From Kitasatospora sp. NBC_01287 (GTDB lineage: Bacteria > Actinomycetota > Actinomycetes > Streptomycetales > Streptomycetaceae), in assembly GCF_026340565.1 (NCBI RefSeq), contig NZ_JAPEPB010000001.1, forward strand, positions 620,001-684,000: a stretch of DNA of 64,000 nucleotides, written 5' to 3'. Of the stretch, positions 25,130 through 33,306 are shown piece after piece (the stretch's first letter is position 1; each line of letters opens with the position of its first letter). The notes under the pieces are model-generated. The model had not been told where the DNA came from, made no database searches, and was given only the letters and a program-made list of their open reading frames with translations. Made by a program: the position numbers and the translations under genes.

Positions 25130-26566
25130 CTACGAGTTGAGCGCCGACCAGAGCCAGACCCCGCCGACCCGGACGTACAGGCGCTTGTCCACGGTGTCCA
25201 CCGCCATCGTCCCGTCGAGCGGGGCGTGGCTGAACGAGGCGTCGCTGACCGGGCCGGCCACCAGGCGCAGCGCAGCGGCCGGCTGGTTCCTGGCCGGCAG
25301 CGTGCCACCGGCCTGGCCGCCCTTGCTGCCGTAGGAGTTCTCCACCAGGAAGTCGCCGGTGCTGGAGCTCTCGTAGTAGATGTGGCTCCCGGTGGGCTGG
25401 GTGGCGTAGTGCCCCTCGACGTTGCGCAGCACGGCGGTCGAGCCGGGGCCCGAGTAGAGGTCGACGCCGGAGTTGACGGTCGCCACCGGGCCGTTGGCGA
25501 TCAGTACGTTCTCCAGCGCGCCACCGCTGGTCGCCCAGGCGATGATGTTCTGCGCGGTGCTGTAGCCGGGCGCGAAACCGCCCGCGTAGCAGTAGATGTT
25601 GGTCGCGTAGACATGCGTGCAGGAGGCGTCGGTCTTCAGGTGCGGGCCGCCCTGCATGCTGGAGGTCTCGAACTTGCAGTCCGTCAGGTAGATCCCGTTG
25701 GGATTGTCGGTGCCGGCCGGCCCCTGCGTGATCCACAGCGCGCCGGTGCCGAAGTTCTCCAACCGGCAGCCGATGAAGTGAAGTTGGTTGACGCAGTCGG
25801 AGCTGTAGCCCCAACTCCCCTTGGTGGCGGAGGAGGAGTTGCGCAGCCAGATGTTGGGCTGGGTGGTGCTGCCCGGGGTGCCGGTGCTGGACTCGATCAC
25901 CAGGTTGTAGAAGCGGGAGTCCCAGCACTCCACCGCGTCGACGCACAGGTCGTTGTTGCTCGACATGAAGACGTCGCGTACGTAGGAGTTGTTGTTGTAG
26001 TAGAGCTCCAGCAGCAGGCCGGTCCTGCCGTTGCCGTTGAAGCCGAGGTTCTCCACCGAGCAGTAGCTCAGATGGGTCGCCCCGCTCGGGTCGCTGCCCT
26101 GCCCCGACATCCGCAGCAGGATGCCGTTGCCGCCCTTGACCAGGGTGGCGGACTTGCTGCTGGCGCCGAGCAACCGCACACCCTTGCCGGTCACCGCGAG
26201 CGCGGGGCTGCCACCCGCCGGGGTGACCAGATAGGCGCCGGCCGGGAAGTAGACGGTGCCGCCGCCCGCGCCCGCGGCGGTGAGTGCGCGCTGCACGGCC
26301 GCGGTGTCGTCGGTGGTGCCGTCCCCGACCGCGCCGTAGTCCGTGACGCTGTACCAGTCCAGCGCGGAGCCGGCCGTGGCCGGACCCACCGTGGCCGAAC
26401 CCATCCCGGCCGGACCCACCGTGGCCCGGCCGAGTGCGGCCGAACCGGCGGCAGCCGCGGCGGGCTGGGCCGACGGCAGAGTGGCGGCGCCCGCGAGCCC
26501 GGCGACGGCCCCCGTGAGCAGTGCGCGACGGCCGGCGCCGGTGCCCGATCCCCCCGTTTTGATCAT
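25130..26566 (-). CDS. Tat-exported right-handed beta-helix protein (pectate lyase superfamily type)
   Basis: 478-residue secreted protein. The N-terminus has a twin-arginine signal (GAGRRALLTGAVAGLAGAA) and a repeated Thr/Val/Gly/Pro linker (about 42-66). The motif SVTDYGAVGDGTTDDTAAVQ (about 73-92) is the hallmark start of the pectate-lyase-3/tailspike-like beta-helix, as is GGTVYFPAGAYLV. The middle consists of parallel beta-helix rungs (LENFGTGALWIT, VLIANGPVATVNSGV). The C-terminal 30 residues (KRLYVRVGGVWLWSALNS) look like a short cap. Such proteins act on polysaccharides or serve as surface fibres; catalytic residues cannot be assigned. Confidence 0.8.
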   Translation of the reverse strand: MIKTGGSGTGAGRRALLTGAVAGLAGAATLPSAQPAAAAAGSAALGRATVGPAGMGSATVGPATAGSALDWYSVTDYGAVGDGTTDDTAAVQRALTAAGAGGGTVYFPAGAYLVTPAGGSPALAVTGKGVRLLGASSKSATLVKGGNGILLRMSGQGSDPSGATHLSYCSVENLGFNGNGRTGLLLELYYNNNSYVRDVFMSSNNDLCVDAVECWDSRFYNLVIESSTGTPGSTTQPNIWLRNSSSATKGSWGYSSDCVNQLHFIGCRLENFGTGALWITQGPAGTDNPNGIYLTDCKFETSSMQGGPHLKTDASCTHVYATNIYCYAGGFAPGYSTAQNIIAWATSGGALENVLIANGPVATVNSGVDLYSGPGSTAVLRNVEGHYATQPTGSHIYYESSSTGDFLVENSYGSKGGQAGGTLPARNQPAAALRLVAGPVSDASFSHAPLDGTMAVDTVDKRLYVRVGGVWLWSALNS

Positions 26567-26956
26567 TCTGACGTCCCTTCAGTATGGTTGGAACCGTTGG
26601 CAGTTCGAGCCGCTGGTTGGTCAACGCACAAGATCTCAGCGGCGCCGAGAATCAGTCAAGCGGAACCAGTTCTCCCGCTTGACGCCCCAGTCAGCGGTTG
26701 GTCCGCGAACGGCTCCGCCGTGACGCGGAATTCTGCTTCCCGAAAATACCGGCAGGCACGCGGACTGCCGGGAAGAGTGACAAGGATCGCCTCCGGTCGG
26801 CGATTTCCTCCGACCGAGGACGAACGCCGCCGGTTTCACAAATACTTCACCAGGCGCTGCTTGCGACGCCCATCAGGGCTATGGGCAGAATCGAGTCGTT
26901 CTGGCCGTACAGCGACAGCTCCGGGGGGAGATCGAGCTGGACAGGAGAGCTCCACC
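26567..26956. promoter_or_regulatory. divergent control region, with inverted repeat 26655-26683
   Basis: This 390-bp spacer separates the beta-helix gene (minus) and the flavohemoglobin gene (plus), and no gene is supported inside it. A perfect 9-bp inverted repeat, GTCAAGCGG (26655-26663) and CCGCTTGAC (26675-26683), encloses a nested GAAC-CA-GTTC. This symmetrical site is a good candidate operator, but I cannot link it to a known nitric-oxide regulator. Confidence 0.5.
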
Positions 26957-28249
26957 GTGAAGTTCCGCGCCAAGCGCGCCACCGACGACGTCCGCACGCC
27001 CTCGGTTCCGCAAGGCGGCGGGCAGGCGCCGGTTCCGTCGGCGGCGCTGACCTTGTCGCAGCGCCCGACGCCGGTCGGCGCGGGATCCCCCGCGGCGGCC
27101 CTGGCACCCGCCGCGGTGCCGCTGTCCGCGAACGACAGCGCGCTGATCAGAGCCAGTCTCTCCGTGATCGAACCGCATGCCGCGAACCTGCCCGGCTTCT
27201 TCTACGGAACGTTGTTCGGACGCTATCCACAGGTCCGCGAACTGTTCCCGCCCGACATGGACGTCCAGCACGACCGGCTGCTGCGGGCCCTGCTGATGAT
27301 CGTCGATCTGGTGGACGACCGCGCCAATCTGATCCGGTTCTGCTCGCACCTGGGGCGCGACCACCGCAAGTTCGGCACCGAGAGCGCCCACTACGCGGCC
27401 GTCGGGGAGTGCCTGCTGGCCACCCTGGCGCACTACGCGGGCCCCGCCTGGACGGCGGAGACGGCCGGCGCCTGGTCCCGGGCCTACCAGACGGCCGCCG
27501 AGGTGATGGACCACGCCGCCAGGGCCGACGCCGCGGTGCGCCCCGCCGCCTGGGAGGCCCGGATCACGGCCCACCGCGGGCTCGGCGACGGCCTCGCCGA
27601 GTTGACCGTCCAGCCCGACCAGCCGTATCCGTTCGTCGGCGGGCAGTACGTCAGCCTGACCACGCCGTGGTGGCCGAAGATCTGGCGCTACTACTCCCCC
27701 GCCAACGCGCCGCGGCCCGACGGCACCCTCACCTTCCACGTCCGCGAGGTGCCGGGCGGGCGGGTCAGCGGCGCCTTGGTGCACCAGGCCACGGTCGGCG
27801 CCGTGCTGCGACTGGGCCCGCCGCAGGGCGACATGGTGCTCGATCCGGGCTCGACCCGCGACATCGTCTGCGTCGCGGGCGGCACCGGCGTCGCCCCGAT
27901 CCGCGCCCTGGTGGAACAGGCCGTGCTGGACGGCGTGCGGCGCCGGATGGACCTGTTCCTGGGCTCCCGCACCATCGATGGGCTCTACGGGCTGGACGAC
28001 CTGCTGCGGATGTCCCAGCGCCACCGCTGGCTGACCGTGCGCGCAGCGATCGCCGACCAGCGCGTCCAGGGCGGCGCCGCCGGCCTGCCCAAGGTGCTCG
28101 CGGAGGCCGGCCCCTGGCAGCAGCACGACGCCTACCTCAGCGGGCCCGCCCCGATGATCGTCACCGCCGCCCGGGTGCTGACCCGCTCCGGCCTGCCGCT
28201 GGAGCGGATCTACCACGACCCGTTCGTGACGCTGACCGATGCCCCCTGA
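26957..28249 (+). CDS. flavohemoglobin-like protein (globin plus FAD/NAD reductase)
   Basis: 430-residue Hmp-type protein predicted to detoxify nitric oxide to nitrate using NAD(P)H and oxygen. After a 55-residue Pro/Ala-rich extension not found in classical Hmp, the globin domain (about 56-195) shows TyrB10 (FFYGTLF, Tyr83), a Gln near E7 (Gln104) and the proximal His136 in HLGRDHRKFG. The reductase part has the FAD motif RYYSP (about 237) and the NAD motif VAGGTGVAPI (about 313). The C-terminus ends YHDPFV, as in the family. GTG start with AGGAG 9 bases upstream. The stop codon lies inside the first copy of a 14-bp tandem repeat. Confidence 0.88.
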   Translation: MKFRAKRATDDVRTPSVPQGGGQAPVPSAALTLSQRPTPVGAGSPAAALAPAAVPLSANDSALIRASLSVIEPHAANLPGFFYGTLFGRYPQVRELFPPDMDVQHDRLLRALLMIVDLVDDRANLIRFCSHLGRDHRKFGTESAHYAAVGECLLATLAHYAGPAWTAETAGAWSRAYQTAAEVMDHAARADAAVRPAAWEARITAHRGLGDGLAELTVQPDQPYPFVGGQYVSLTTPWWPKIWRYYSPANAPRPDGTLTFHVREVPGGRVSGALVHQATVGAVLRLGPPQGDMVLDPGSTRDIVCVAGGTGVAPIRALVEQAVLDGVRRRMDLFLGSRTIDGLYGLDDLLRMSQRHRWLTVRAAIADQRVQGGAAGLPKVLAEAGPWQQHDAYLSGPAPMIVTAARVLTRSGLPLERIYHDPFVTLTDAP

Positions 28250-28287
28250 GCCCTTCGACCTGAGCCCTTCGACCTGAGCCCTTCGAC
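28246..28287. repeat. 14-bp tandem repeat (CTGAGCCCTTCGAC), 3 perfect copies
   Basis: Copies at 28246-28259, 28260-28273 and 28274-28287. The flavohemoglobin TGA stop (28247-28249) is part of the first copy. Confidence 0.95.
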
Positions 28288-28317
28288 GCGAGCCCGACCT
28301 GACTGCCGCCGGCCGGA

Positions 28318-28362
28318 CTGATGATCTGTCAGCTGAGGAACAGTCAGCTGACAGATCGTCAG
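28318..28362. terminator. three abutting CTGA-N7-TCAG palindromes; bidirectional hairpin
   Basis: CTGATGATCTGTCAG, CTGAGGAACAGTCAG and CTGACAGATCGTCAG follow one another with no gap (period 15). The outer two also pair as 19-base arms with one mismatch, giving a strong hairpin. It lies between the converging flavohemoglobin and methyltransferase genes, 12 bp from the latter's stop, so it probably terminates both. Single copies recur elsewhere in the window (see findings). Confidence 0.75.
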
Positions 28363-28373
28363 GCCATGCCGGG

Positions 28374-29180
28374 TCAGGGCTTGAGCGCCACTCCCGCGTA
28401 GACCGAGGACTCCTCGTCGCTCACCGCCGCACCCTCCACGCTCTGCGGCCGCCAGCGCTGGGTGGGCACCAGGCCCGGCGCCACCAGCTCCCAGCCGGCG
28501 AAGAAGGCGGCGAACTCGGCCGCGCTGCGGGCCTGCAGCGGGGTGCCCGCCGCCTGGTATATCTGCACCAGGCGGGCGATCTCGGTGGGCGCGAAGTCCT
28601 CCGTCACGTGGGTCATCGCCAGGGCGCTGCCGGAGACCAACGCGCCCTTGAAGTGCTCCACGATCCCGGCGGTGCCGCGGTCGTCGGGGACGAAGTGCAG
28701 CAGCGCGTTGAGGCTCAGCGCGATCGGCCGGGAGAAGTCGAGGGTGGAGTGCAGCTCCGGCGAGGCCAGCAGACCGGCCGGGTCGGTGACATCGGCCTGG
28801 AGGTAGGTGGTGCGGCCCTCGGGGGTGCCGATCAGCAGCGCCTTGGCGTGCGCGAGCACGATGGGGTCGTTGTCGGCGTAGACCACCCGGGCGGACCTGT
28901 TGACGCTCTGCGCGATCTCGTGCAGGTTGGGCGAGGTGGGGATGCCGGTGCCGATGTCGAGGAACTGGTCGATCCCGGCCTCGGCGAGGGCCCGGGTGGC
29001 GCGGTGCATGAAGGCGCGGTTGACCCTGGCGGTGGTCTGCACGAACGGCATCACCGCCTTGACCTGCCCGGCCGCCTCGCGGTCGGCGGCGAAGTTGGTG
29101 ACGCCGCCCAGGAAGTAGTCGTACATGCGGGCGGAGTGCGCCCGGTGCAGCTCCAGGTTGACACCGTCGTAGTCGGTCAT
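28374..29180 (-). CDS. SAM-dependent methyltransferase, DUF574 family
   Basis: 268-residue protein of the actinobacterial DUF574 methyltransferase-like family, which is greatly expanded in streptomycetes. The SAM-binding motif I is QFLDIGTGIPTSPNLHEIAQ (about 69-88), followed by VVYADNDPIVLAHA (motif II) and YLQADVTDP (motif III). Family blocks RMYDYFLGGVTNFAADREAA and NRAFMHRATRALA are present. Substrates are unknown. The ATG at 29180 is chosen because it gives the usual N-terminus (MTDYDGVNLELHRAHSARMY); the frame extends upstream only through a tandem repeat. Confidence 0.88.
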   Translation of the reverse strand: MTDYDGVNLELHRAHSARMYDYFLGGVTNFAADREAAGQVKAVMPFVQTTARVNRAFMHRATRALAEAGIDQFLDIGTGIPTSPNLHEIAQSVNRSARVVYADNDPIVLAHAKALLIGTPEGRTTYLQADVTDPAGLLASPELHSTLDFSRPIALSLNALLHFVPDDRGTAGIVEHFKGALVSGSALAMTHVTEDFAPTEIARLVQIYQAAGTPLQARSAAEFAAFFAGWELVAPGLVPTQRWRPQSVEGAAVSDEESSVYAGVALKP

Positions 29181-29194
29181 CGGTCCCCCTCGGT

Positions 29195-29249
29195 GATCGG
29201 TGTCGAGATCGGTCTCGTGATCCGTCTCGTGATCCGTCTCGTGATCCGT
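29195..29249. repeat. 12-bp tandem repeat (GATCCGTCTCGT), 4.6 copies
   Basis: Units start at 29195, 29207, 29219, 29231 and 29243. It lies 15-69 bp upstream of the methyltransferase start, in its leader or promoter. Confidence 0.9.
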
Positions 29250-29496
29250 ACAACTGGACGACCACCATGATTCCCCAGACCCGGGGCCGCGATCCCGGTA
29301 ACCCGAAAGATCTCTTGCCGCCTGCATATGACACGATGTCAGTTAGTGCGACCATATGAACATCACAAACTGTTCTTGTCGTGCGCCAGGACGCCCGCAC
29401 TCTGGTTCCATGGTCCACGAGGGTGAGCAGCACTCGTCCCGAGGCGGCCCCGCCGCGCCGCTGCCCGAACGCCGAGAACCGACGAAGGCAGGACCG

Positions 29497-30105
29497 ATGA
29501 CGATCGACAAGGGCGGCCGCACACCGGGGCGCCCGGGAGGGCCGGCGGTGGACAGCACGGGCGAGGGCGCGGCCAGTGCCCGGCTGCGACTGTCCTACCA
29601 GGTGTTCTGCGAGCTCCACGGCCGCGCCTGGCTCGCCTTCGCCCGCACCCGGATCGGCAACCTCGCGGACGCCGAGCTGGTGGTGGCGGCGATGAAGGAG
29701 GAACTGGCGCAGCAGTGGCCGCACGCCCTGCGCCACCCGACGCCGGCCGCCTACGCCTGGCGGCTGCTCAAGTCCCATCTGCACCAATGGGCCTGGCACC
29801 AGGACGAGGTGGAGGTCGAGGCCACCACCTTCGCGGCGGTGATCGGCCGGTTCAAAGAGCTGGCCGGCGACAGCCTGCGCAGCGAGGAGGACCAGGTCGG
29901 CCTGTACGGCTCGATCCTGGCGCTGCCGGACCGCCAGCGCGACGTGGTGATCCTGCGGTACGTGCTCGACCTGGACGACCTGGAGATCGCCGCCTACCTG
30001 GACCACCCGGTGGAGACCGTGCGCTCCAACCTGCGCCACGCGCGCGAGCGGCTGGCCCGGCGCCTGGGGATCGGTGCGCTGCCGGACCGGCGGGCCGAGC
30101 GGTGA
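29497..30105 (+). CDS. sigma-70-like DNA-binding protein (region 4 recognisable)
   Basis: 202 residues. The C-terminal third is a clear sigma-70 region 4 helix-turn-helix: LPDRQRDVVILRYVLDLDDLEIAAYLDHPVETVRSNLRHARERL is its layout, with the recognition helix VETVRSNLRHA. The N-terminal part (RLSYQVFCELHGRAWLAFAR) is weakly like region 2 but lacks a convincing core-binding signature, so it may be a degenerate ECF factor or a transcription regulator. The ATG at 29497 has AAGGCAGGA upstream. It overlaps the next gene by GTGA. Confidence 0.8.
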   Translation: MTIDKGGRTPGRPGGPAVDSTGEGAASARLRLSYQVFCELHGRAWLAFARTRIGNLADAELVVAAMKEELAQQWPHALRHPTPAAYAWRLLKSHLHQWAWHQDEVEVEATTFAAVIGRFKELAGDSLRSEEDQVGLYGSILALPDRQRDVVILRYVLDLDDLEIAAYLDHPVETVRSNLRHARERLARRLGIGALPDRRAER

Positions 30106-30917
30106 GCCGGCGGCCCAGGTCCGGCGCGCTGCCCGAGTGGCTGGGCTGCGAACCGACCGGCGCGGCAGCCGATGCGGAGGGCACGCAGGCCGGACCCGTG
30201 CGCTCCATCCCCACACCTGTGCGCCCCTACGAGGACCTGATCGCGACCGCCCGCCAGGCCCGGCTCACCGCCGCCCCGGCCAACCTGCCCACCGAGCACG
30301 AGCAGGCGAAGTTCGAGCTCGGCCTGGTCGTCGCGCTGATCCTGGACGCGCCCGAGGCGGCGCGTGGCCTGGACCTGCTGGTCAACGACCGGCAGATCCA
30401 CCCCGAGGGCGCCGAGGTCTTCGCCGCGCTGCTCTACGCCACCGAGCGGCGGGACGGCGCGGAGTTCTGGTGGCGCTTCGCGGCCGGCTCCGGCAGCCGG
30501 ATCGCCGCCTACTGCCTGCACCTGCACCACCTGTGGCTGGGCGAGCTGAGCGACGCGGACTACTGGCTGGCCTGGTCCCGCGACCTGGCCGCCCGGGCCC
30601 GGCCCACCCCGCCGCGCCCGCTGCACTCCAGCCAGCCGCTGCTGCCCGACGCCGTCCGCCGCGACATCCTGGCGCGCTGCCACCGCGGCCTGGCCCCGCG
30701 CCTGCCGGCCGCGGTGGAGGCGGTGATCGACCGGCTGCCGGTCGAGAGCGCTGACGAGAACCACACCGGCGTCCCCCAGCCGGACACGCTCGCCGCCTCC
30801 GCGCTGGACCCCGAGCCGCCCGCCGCGCCCGCCCCGACGAGCCGGAGCGCGGCGGACATCACCGCGCGCGAGCAGGCGTCCGGCTGCCACAACCGCCCCC
30901 GCCGCGCGGCACCGTAG
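30102..30917 (+). CDS. unknown protein coupled to the sigma-like gene
   Basis: 271-residue soluble protein. I do not recognise a domain. It is helical in the middle (FELGLVVALILDAPEAARGL, AAYCLHLHHLWLGELSDADY), somewhat like a tetratricopeptide-style array, with disordered Pro/Ala-rich ends. There is no transmembrane segment or zinc HxxxCxxC motif, so it is not a usual anti-sigma factor. The GTG start overlaps the stop of the preceding sigma-like gene (GTGA), so the two are made together and may interact. Confidence 0.6.
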   Translation: MSRRPRSGALPEWLGCEPTGAAADAEGTQAGPVRSIPTPVRPYEDLIATARQARLTAAPANLPTEHEQAKFELGLVVALILDAPEAARGLDLLVNDRQIHPEGAEVFAALLYATERRDGAEFWWRFAAGSGSRIAAYCLHLHHLWLGELSDADYWLAWSRDLAARARPTPPRPLHSSQPLLPDAVRRDILARCHRGLAPRLPAAVEAVIDRLPVESADENHTGVPQPDTLAASALDPEPPAAPAPTSRSAADITAREQASGCHNRPRRAAP

Positions 30918-30928
30918 ACCGGCGCGCG

Positions 30929-30996
30929 GACCGGCGGCGAGCACGGGCGAAGCAGGCAGCGCGACCCGGCGGCGAGCACGGGCGAAGCAGGCAGCG
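30929..30996. repeat. 33-bp direct repeat, two copies 35 bp apart
   Basis: Identical 33-bp copies at 30929-30961 and 30964-30996, beginning CCGGCGGCGAGCACGG. They lie in the spacer before the dehydrogenase operon; a shortened GGGCGAAGC copy follows. Confidence 0.9.
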
Positions 30997-31138
30997 CGGG
31001 CGAAGCGGGCGGGCCGCATGCCGGCCCGCCCTGCCGCGCCGACCCGGCAGGCATGAACTCCCGGTGCCCGGGGCAGTGATCGTCGCGGCGCCCGTGGCCT
31101 GCATGGGCATGACGACCACCACCGGGAGGCCCGCTGCC

Positions 31139-31501
31139 ATGAGTGACGACCGGTTCCTCACCCTCTCCGCCGAGCTGACCGGCTTCGCGGTCGACGAGTT
31201 GCGGGCCACCGGCCTGGCCGCCACCTACCGGGCGGTGCTCCTGGAGCACGCGGGCCCCGAGGCGCTGGCCCGGCTGACGGCGCTCGGCGGCGCCCCGCCC
31301 CCGGCGGACGAGCCGCTGCGCGCGCTGGCCCGGGACCTGGTCCAACTCTGGTACTGCGGCACCCGGCCCGGCGCGCGCCCGGAGGTCGTCTCCGCCCAGG
31401 CCTACGCCAACGGCCTGGTCTGGCGCGCCTTCGGCGGCCGGGCCCCCGGCACCACCGCTGCCGGCCACGGCAGTTGGAGCACCGCCCCGGCGAACCGATG
31501 A
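31139..31501 (+). CDS. small (gamma) subunit of an FAD-dependent sugar/alcohol dehydrogenase
   Basis: 120-residue partner protein of the sorbitol/glucose dehydrogenase small-subunit family. The C-terminal signature is clear: ALARDLVQLWYCGTRPGARP, then SAQAYANGLVWRAF, ending with the GHGSWSTAP block. In Gram-negative systems this subunit carries a Tat signal and exports the complex; here the N-terminus (MSDDRFLTLSAELTGF) has none, so the complex is probably cytoplasmic. ATG at 31139 with GGGAGG 9 bases upstream. It overlaps the catalytic-subunit gene by ATGA. Confidence 0.8.
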   Translation: MSDDRFLTLSAELTGFAVDELRATGLAATYRAVLLEHAGPEALARLTALGGAPPPADEPLRALARDLVQLWYCGTRPGARPEVVSAQAYANGLVWRAFGGRAPGTTAAGHGSWSTAPANR

Positions 31502-33306
31502 GCACGCCGCAGGAGCGGCACTGGGACGCCGTGGTGGTCGGCGCGGGCTTCGCCGGTTCACTGGTGGCCAAGGGGCTGGGCGAGCGCGGCTGGCGGGTGC
31601 TGGTGCTGGAGGCCGGGGCCGGGCAGTCGCACGCCGAGGCGCTGGAGGCCTACCGCACCGCGCCCGCCAAGACCCCCAACTCCCCCTACCGCAGCACCCC
31701 CAGCGCCCCCTCCCCCGACGTCACCGACCTCAGCGGCGAGGCGGGCGGCGGCTTCCACGCGGACGGCTACTTCGTGCAGCGCGGCCCGCTGCCCTACGCC
31801 AGCGGCTACCTGCGGGCCAACGGCGGCACCGGGCTGGCCTGGACCGGCCTGGCTCCCCGGATGCACCCGGAGGACTTCCGGGCCGGGGACTTCGGCCACG
31901 GGCGCGACTGGCCGATCGGCTACCAGGACCTGGAGCCCTACTACCGCGCCGCCGAGCGCGAGATCGGGGTGGCCGGCGACGCCGAGGAGCAGCGCGCGCA
32001 GGTCGGCCTGCCGCTCCCGGACGGCTACCGCTTCCCGCTGCGCGCGATCCCGCGCAGCTACCTGGACCAGGTGATGTCCCGCGCGCTGGACGGCCACAGC
32101 GTGCGCGACCCGGCCGGCCCGGCCCCCGTGCGGCTGCGGGTGGTCGGCACGCCGCACGCCCGCAACAGCCTGCCGACCCCCGGCCACAGCGTCGAGGGCG
32201 GCAGCTGCGTCGGCCACGCCAGCTGCGTGCCGATCTGCCCGTCCCAGGCCAAGTACACCCCGCTGCGCACCCAGGCGCGCTGGCGGCCCTCGGTGCACCT
32301 GCTCACCCGGGCGGTGGTCAGCCGGGTGCTGCTCGACGCCGCCGGGCGGGCCACCGGGGTCGAGTACCGCGGTGATCCGGCGGACGGCACCCGCACCGTG
32401 CGGGCCGACCTGGTGGTGCTGGCCGCGCACGCGATCGAGAACGCCCGGCTGCTGCTGCTCTCCGGCGCCGCGAACAGCAGCGACCAGGTCGGCCGCAACC
32501 TGATGGACCATCCGGTGCTGCTCACCTGGGGTCTGATGCCGCGTCAGATCGGGCCCTACCGGGGCCCGGGTTCGACCTCGGGCCTGGAGGGCTTCCGGTT
32601 CGGGCCGGCCCGGGCCCGCCGGGCGCCGTTCCGGGTGGAGATCGGCAACTGGGGCTGGACCTGGGCGCTGGGCCCGCCGGACGGCCGGGTCGCCGAACTG
32701 CTGCGCTCCGGCGGACCGGACGGGCGGGGCCGGTTCGGCACGGAGCTGCGCCGGACGGTCGCCGACCGGGTCGGCCGCGAGTTCGCCTTCCAGTTCGAGA
32801 TGGAGCAGGACGCCGACCCGGCGAACCGGGTCACCCTCGACCCGCGCCTGCGCGACCCGCTGGGTCTGCCGCGCCCGGCGCTGCACTACGACCTCTCCGG
32901 CTGGGTCCGGCGTGGCATCGCCGCCGCGAAGGGCGTCTCCGACCAGCTCTTCACGCTGCTCGGGGCCGAGGACCTCACCAGCTTCGCCCCCGGGGCCGGC
33001 TGGCCCGGCTACTTCGAGCACGAGGGCCGCGGCTACGCCTACCGGGCCGCCGGTCACGGCGCGGGCACCCACCTGATGGGCACTTCGCCCACCGACTCCG
33101 TGGTCGACCAGTGGCAGCGCTGCTGGGACCACCCCAACCTCTACGCGGTGGGCTGCGGCAGCATGCCCAGCGTCGCCACCGCCAACCCCTCGCTGACCAT
33201 GGCGGCCCTCGCCCTGCGCAGCACCGAGGCGATCCACCGCACCCTGCTCGCCCGCCGCCGCCTCAACGCGTCGCCGCCCGCCCTCGAAGGAGCCGACCAC
33301 CCGTGA
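31498..33306 (+). CDS. GMC-type FAD dehydrogenase with Fe-S motif (FAD-GDH alpha-like)
   Basis: 602-residue flavoprotein that would oxidise a sugar, polyol or alcohol. The FAD motif is DAVVVGAGFAGSLVAKGL (about 10-27) with the ribose-binding Glu in VLVLEAG. Cys237, Cys243 and Cys247 form C-x5-C-x3-C (SCVGHASCVPIC), the pattern that binds the [3Fe-4S] cluster in bacterial FAD-glucose dehydrogenase alpha subunits. The C-terminal His/Asn active-site region is HGAGTHLMGTSPTDS with SVATANPSLTMAALA. It is coupled to the gamma subunit upstream (ATGA) and to an unknown gene downstream (GTGA). No cytochrome gene is present, so the electron acceptor is unclear. Confidence 0.87.
   Translation: MSTPQERHWDAVVVGAGFAGSLVAKGLGERGWRVLVLEAGAGQSHAEALEAYRTAPAKTPNSPYRSTPSAPSPDVTDLSGEAGGGFHADGYFVQRGPLPYASGYLRANGGTGLAWTGLAPRMHPEDFRAGDFGHGRDWPIGYQDLEPYYRAAEREIGVAGDAEEQRAQVGLPLPDGYRFPLRAIPRSYLDQVMSRALDGHSVRDPAGPAPVRLRVVGTPHARNSLPTPGHSVEGGSCVGHASCVPICPSQAKYTPLRTQARWRPSVHLLTRAVVSRVLLDAAGRATGVEYRGDPADGTRTVRADLVVLAAHAIENARLLLLSGAANSSDQVGRNLMDHPVLLTWGLMPRQIGPYRGPGSTSGLEGFRFGPARARRAPFRVEIGNWGWTWALGPPDGRVAELLRSGGPDGRGRFGTELRRTVADRVGREFAFQFEMEQDADPANRVTLDPRLRDPLGLPRPALHYDLSGWVRRGIAAAKGVSDQLFTLLGAEDLTSFAPGAGWPGYFEHEGRGYAYRAAGHGAGTHLMGTSPTDSVVDQWQRCWDHPNLYAVGCGSMPSVATANPSLTMAALALRSTEAIHRTLLARRRLNASPPALEGADHP

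Noticed and set aside
24980..26956. Plus-strand frame upstream of the flavohemoglobin suggesting a 1089-residue protein
   Set aside because: Antisense to the beta-helix gene, Gly/Arg-rich, no domain.
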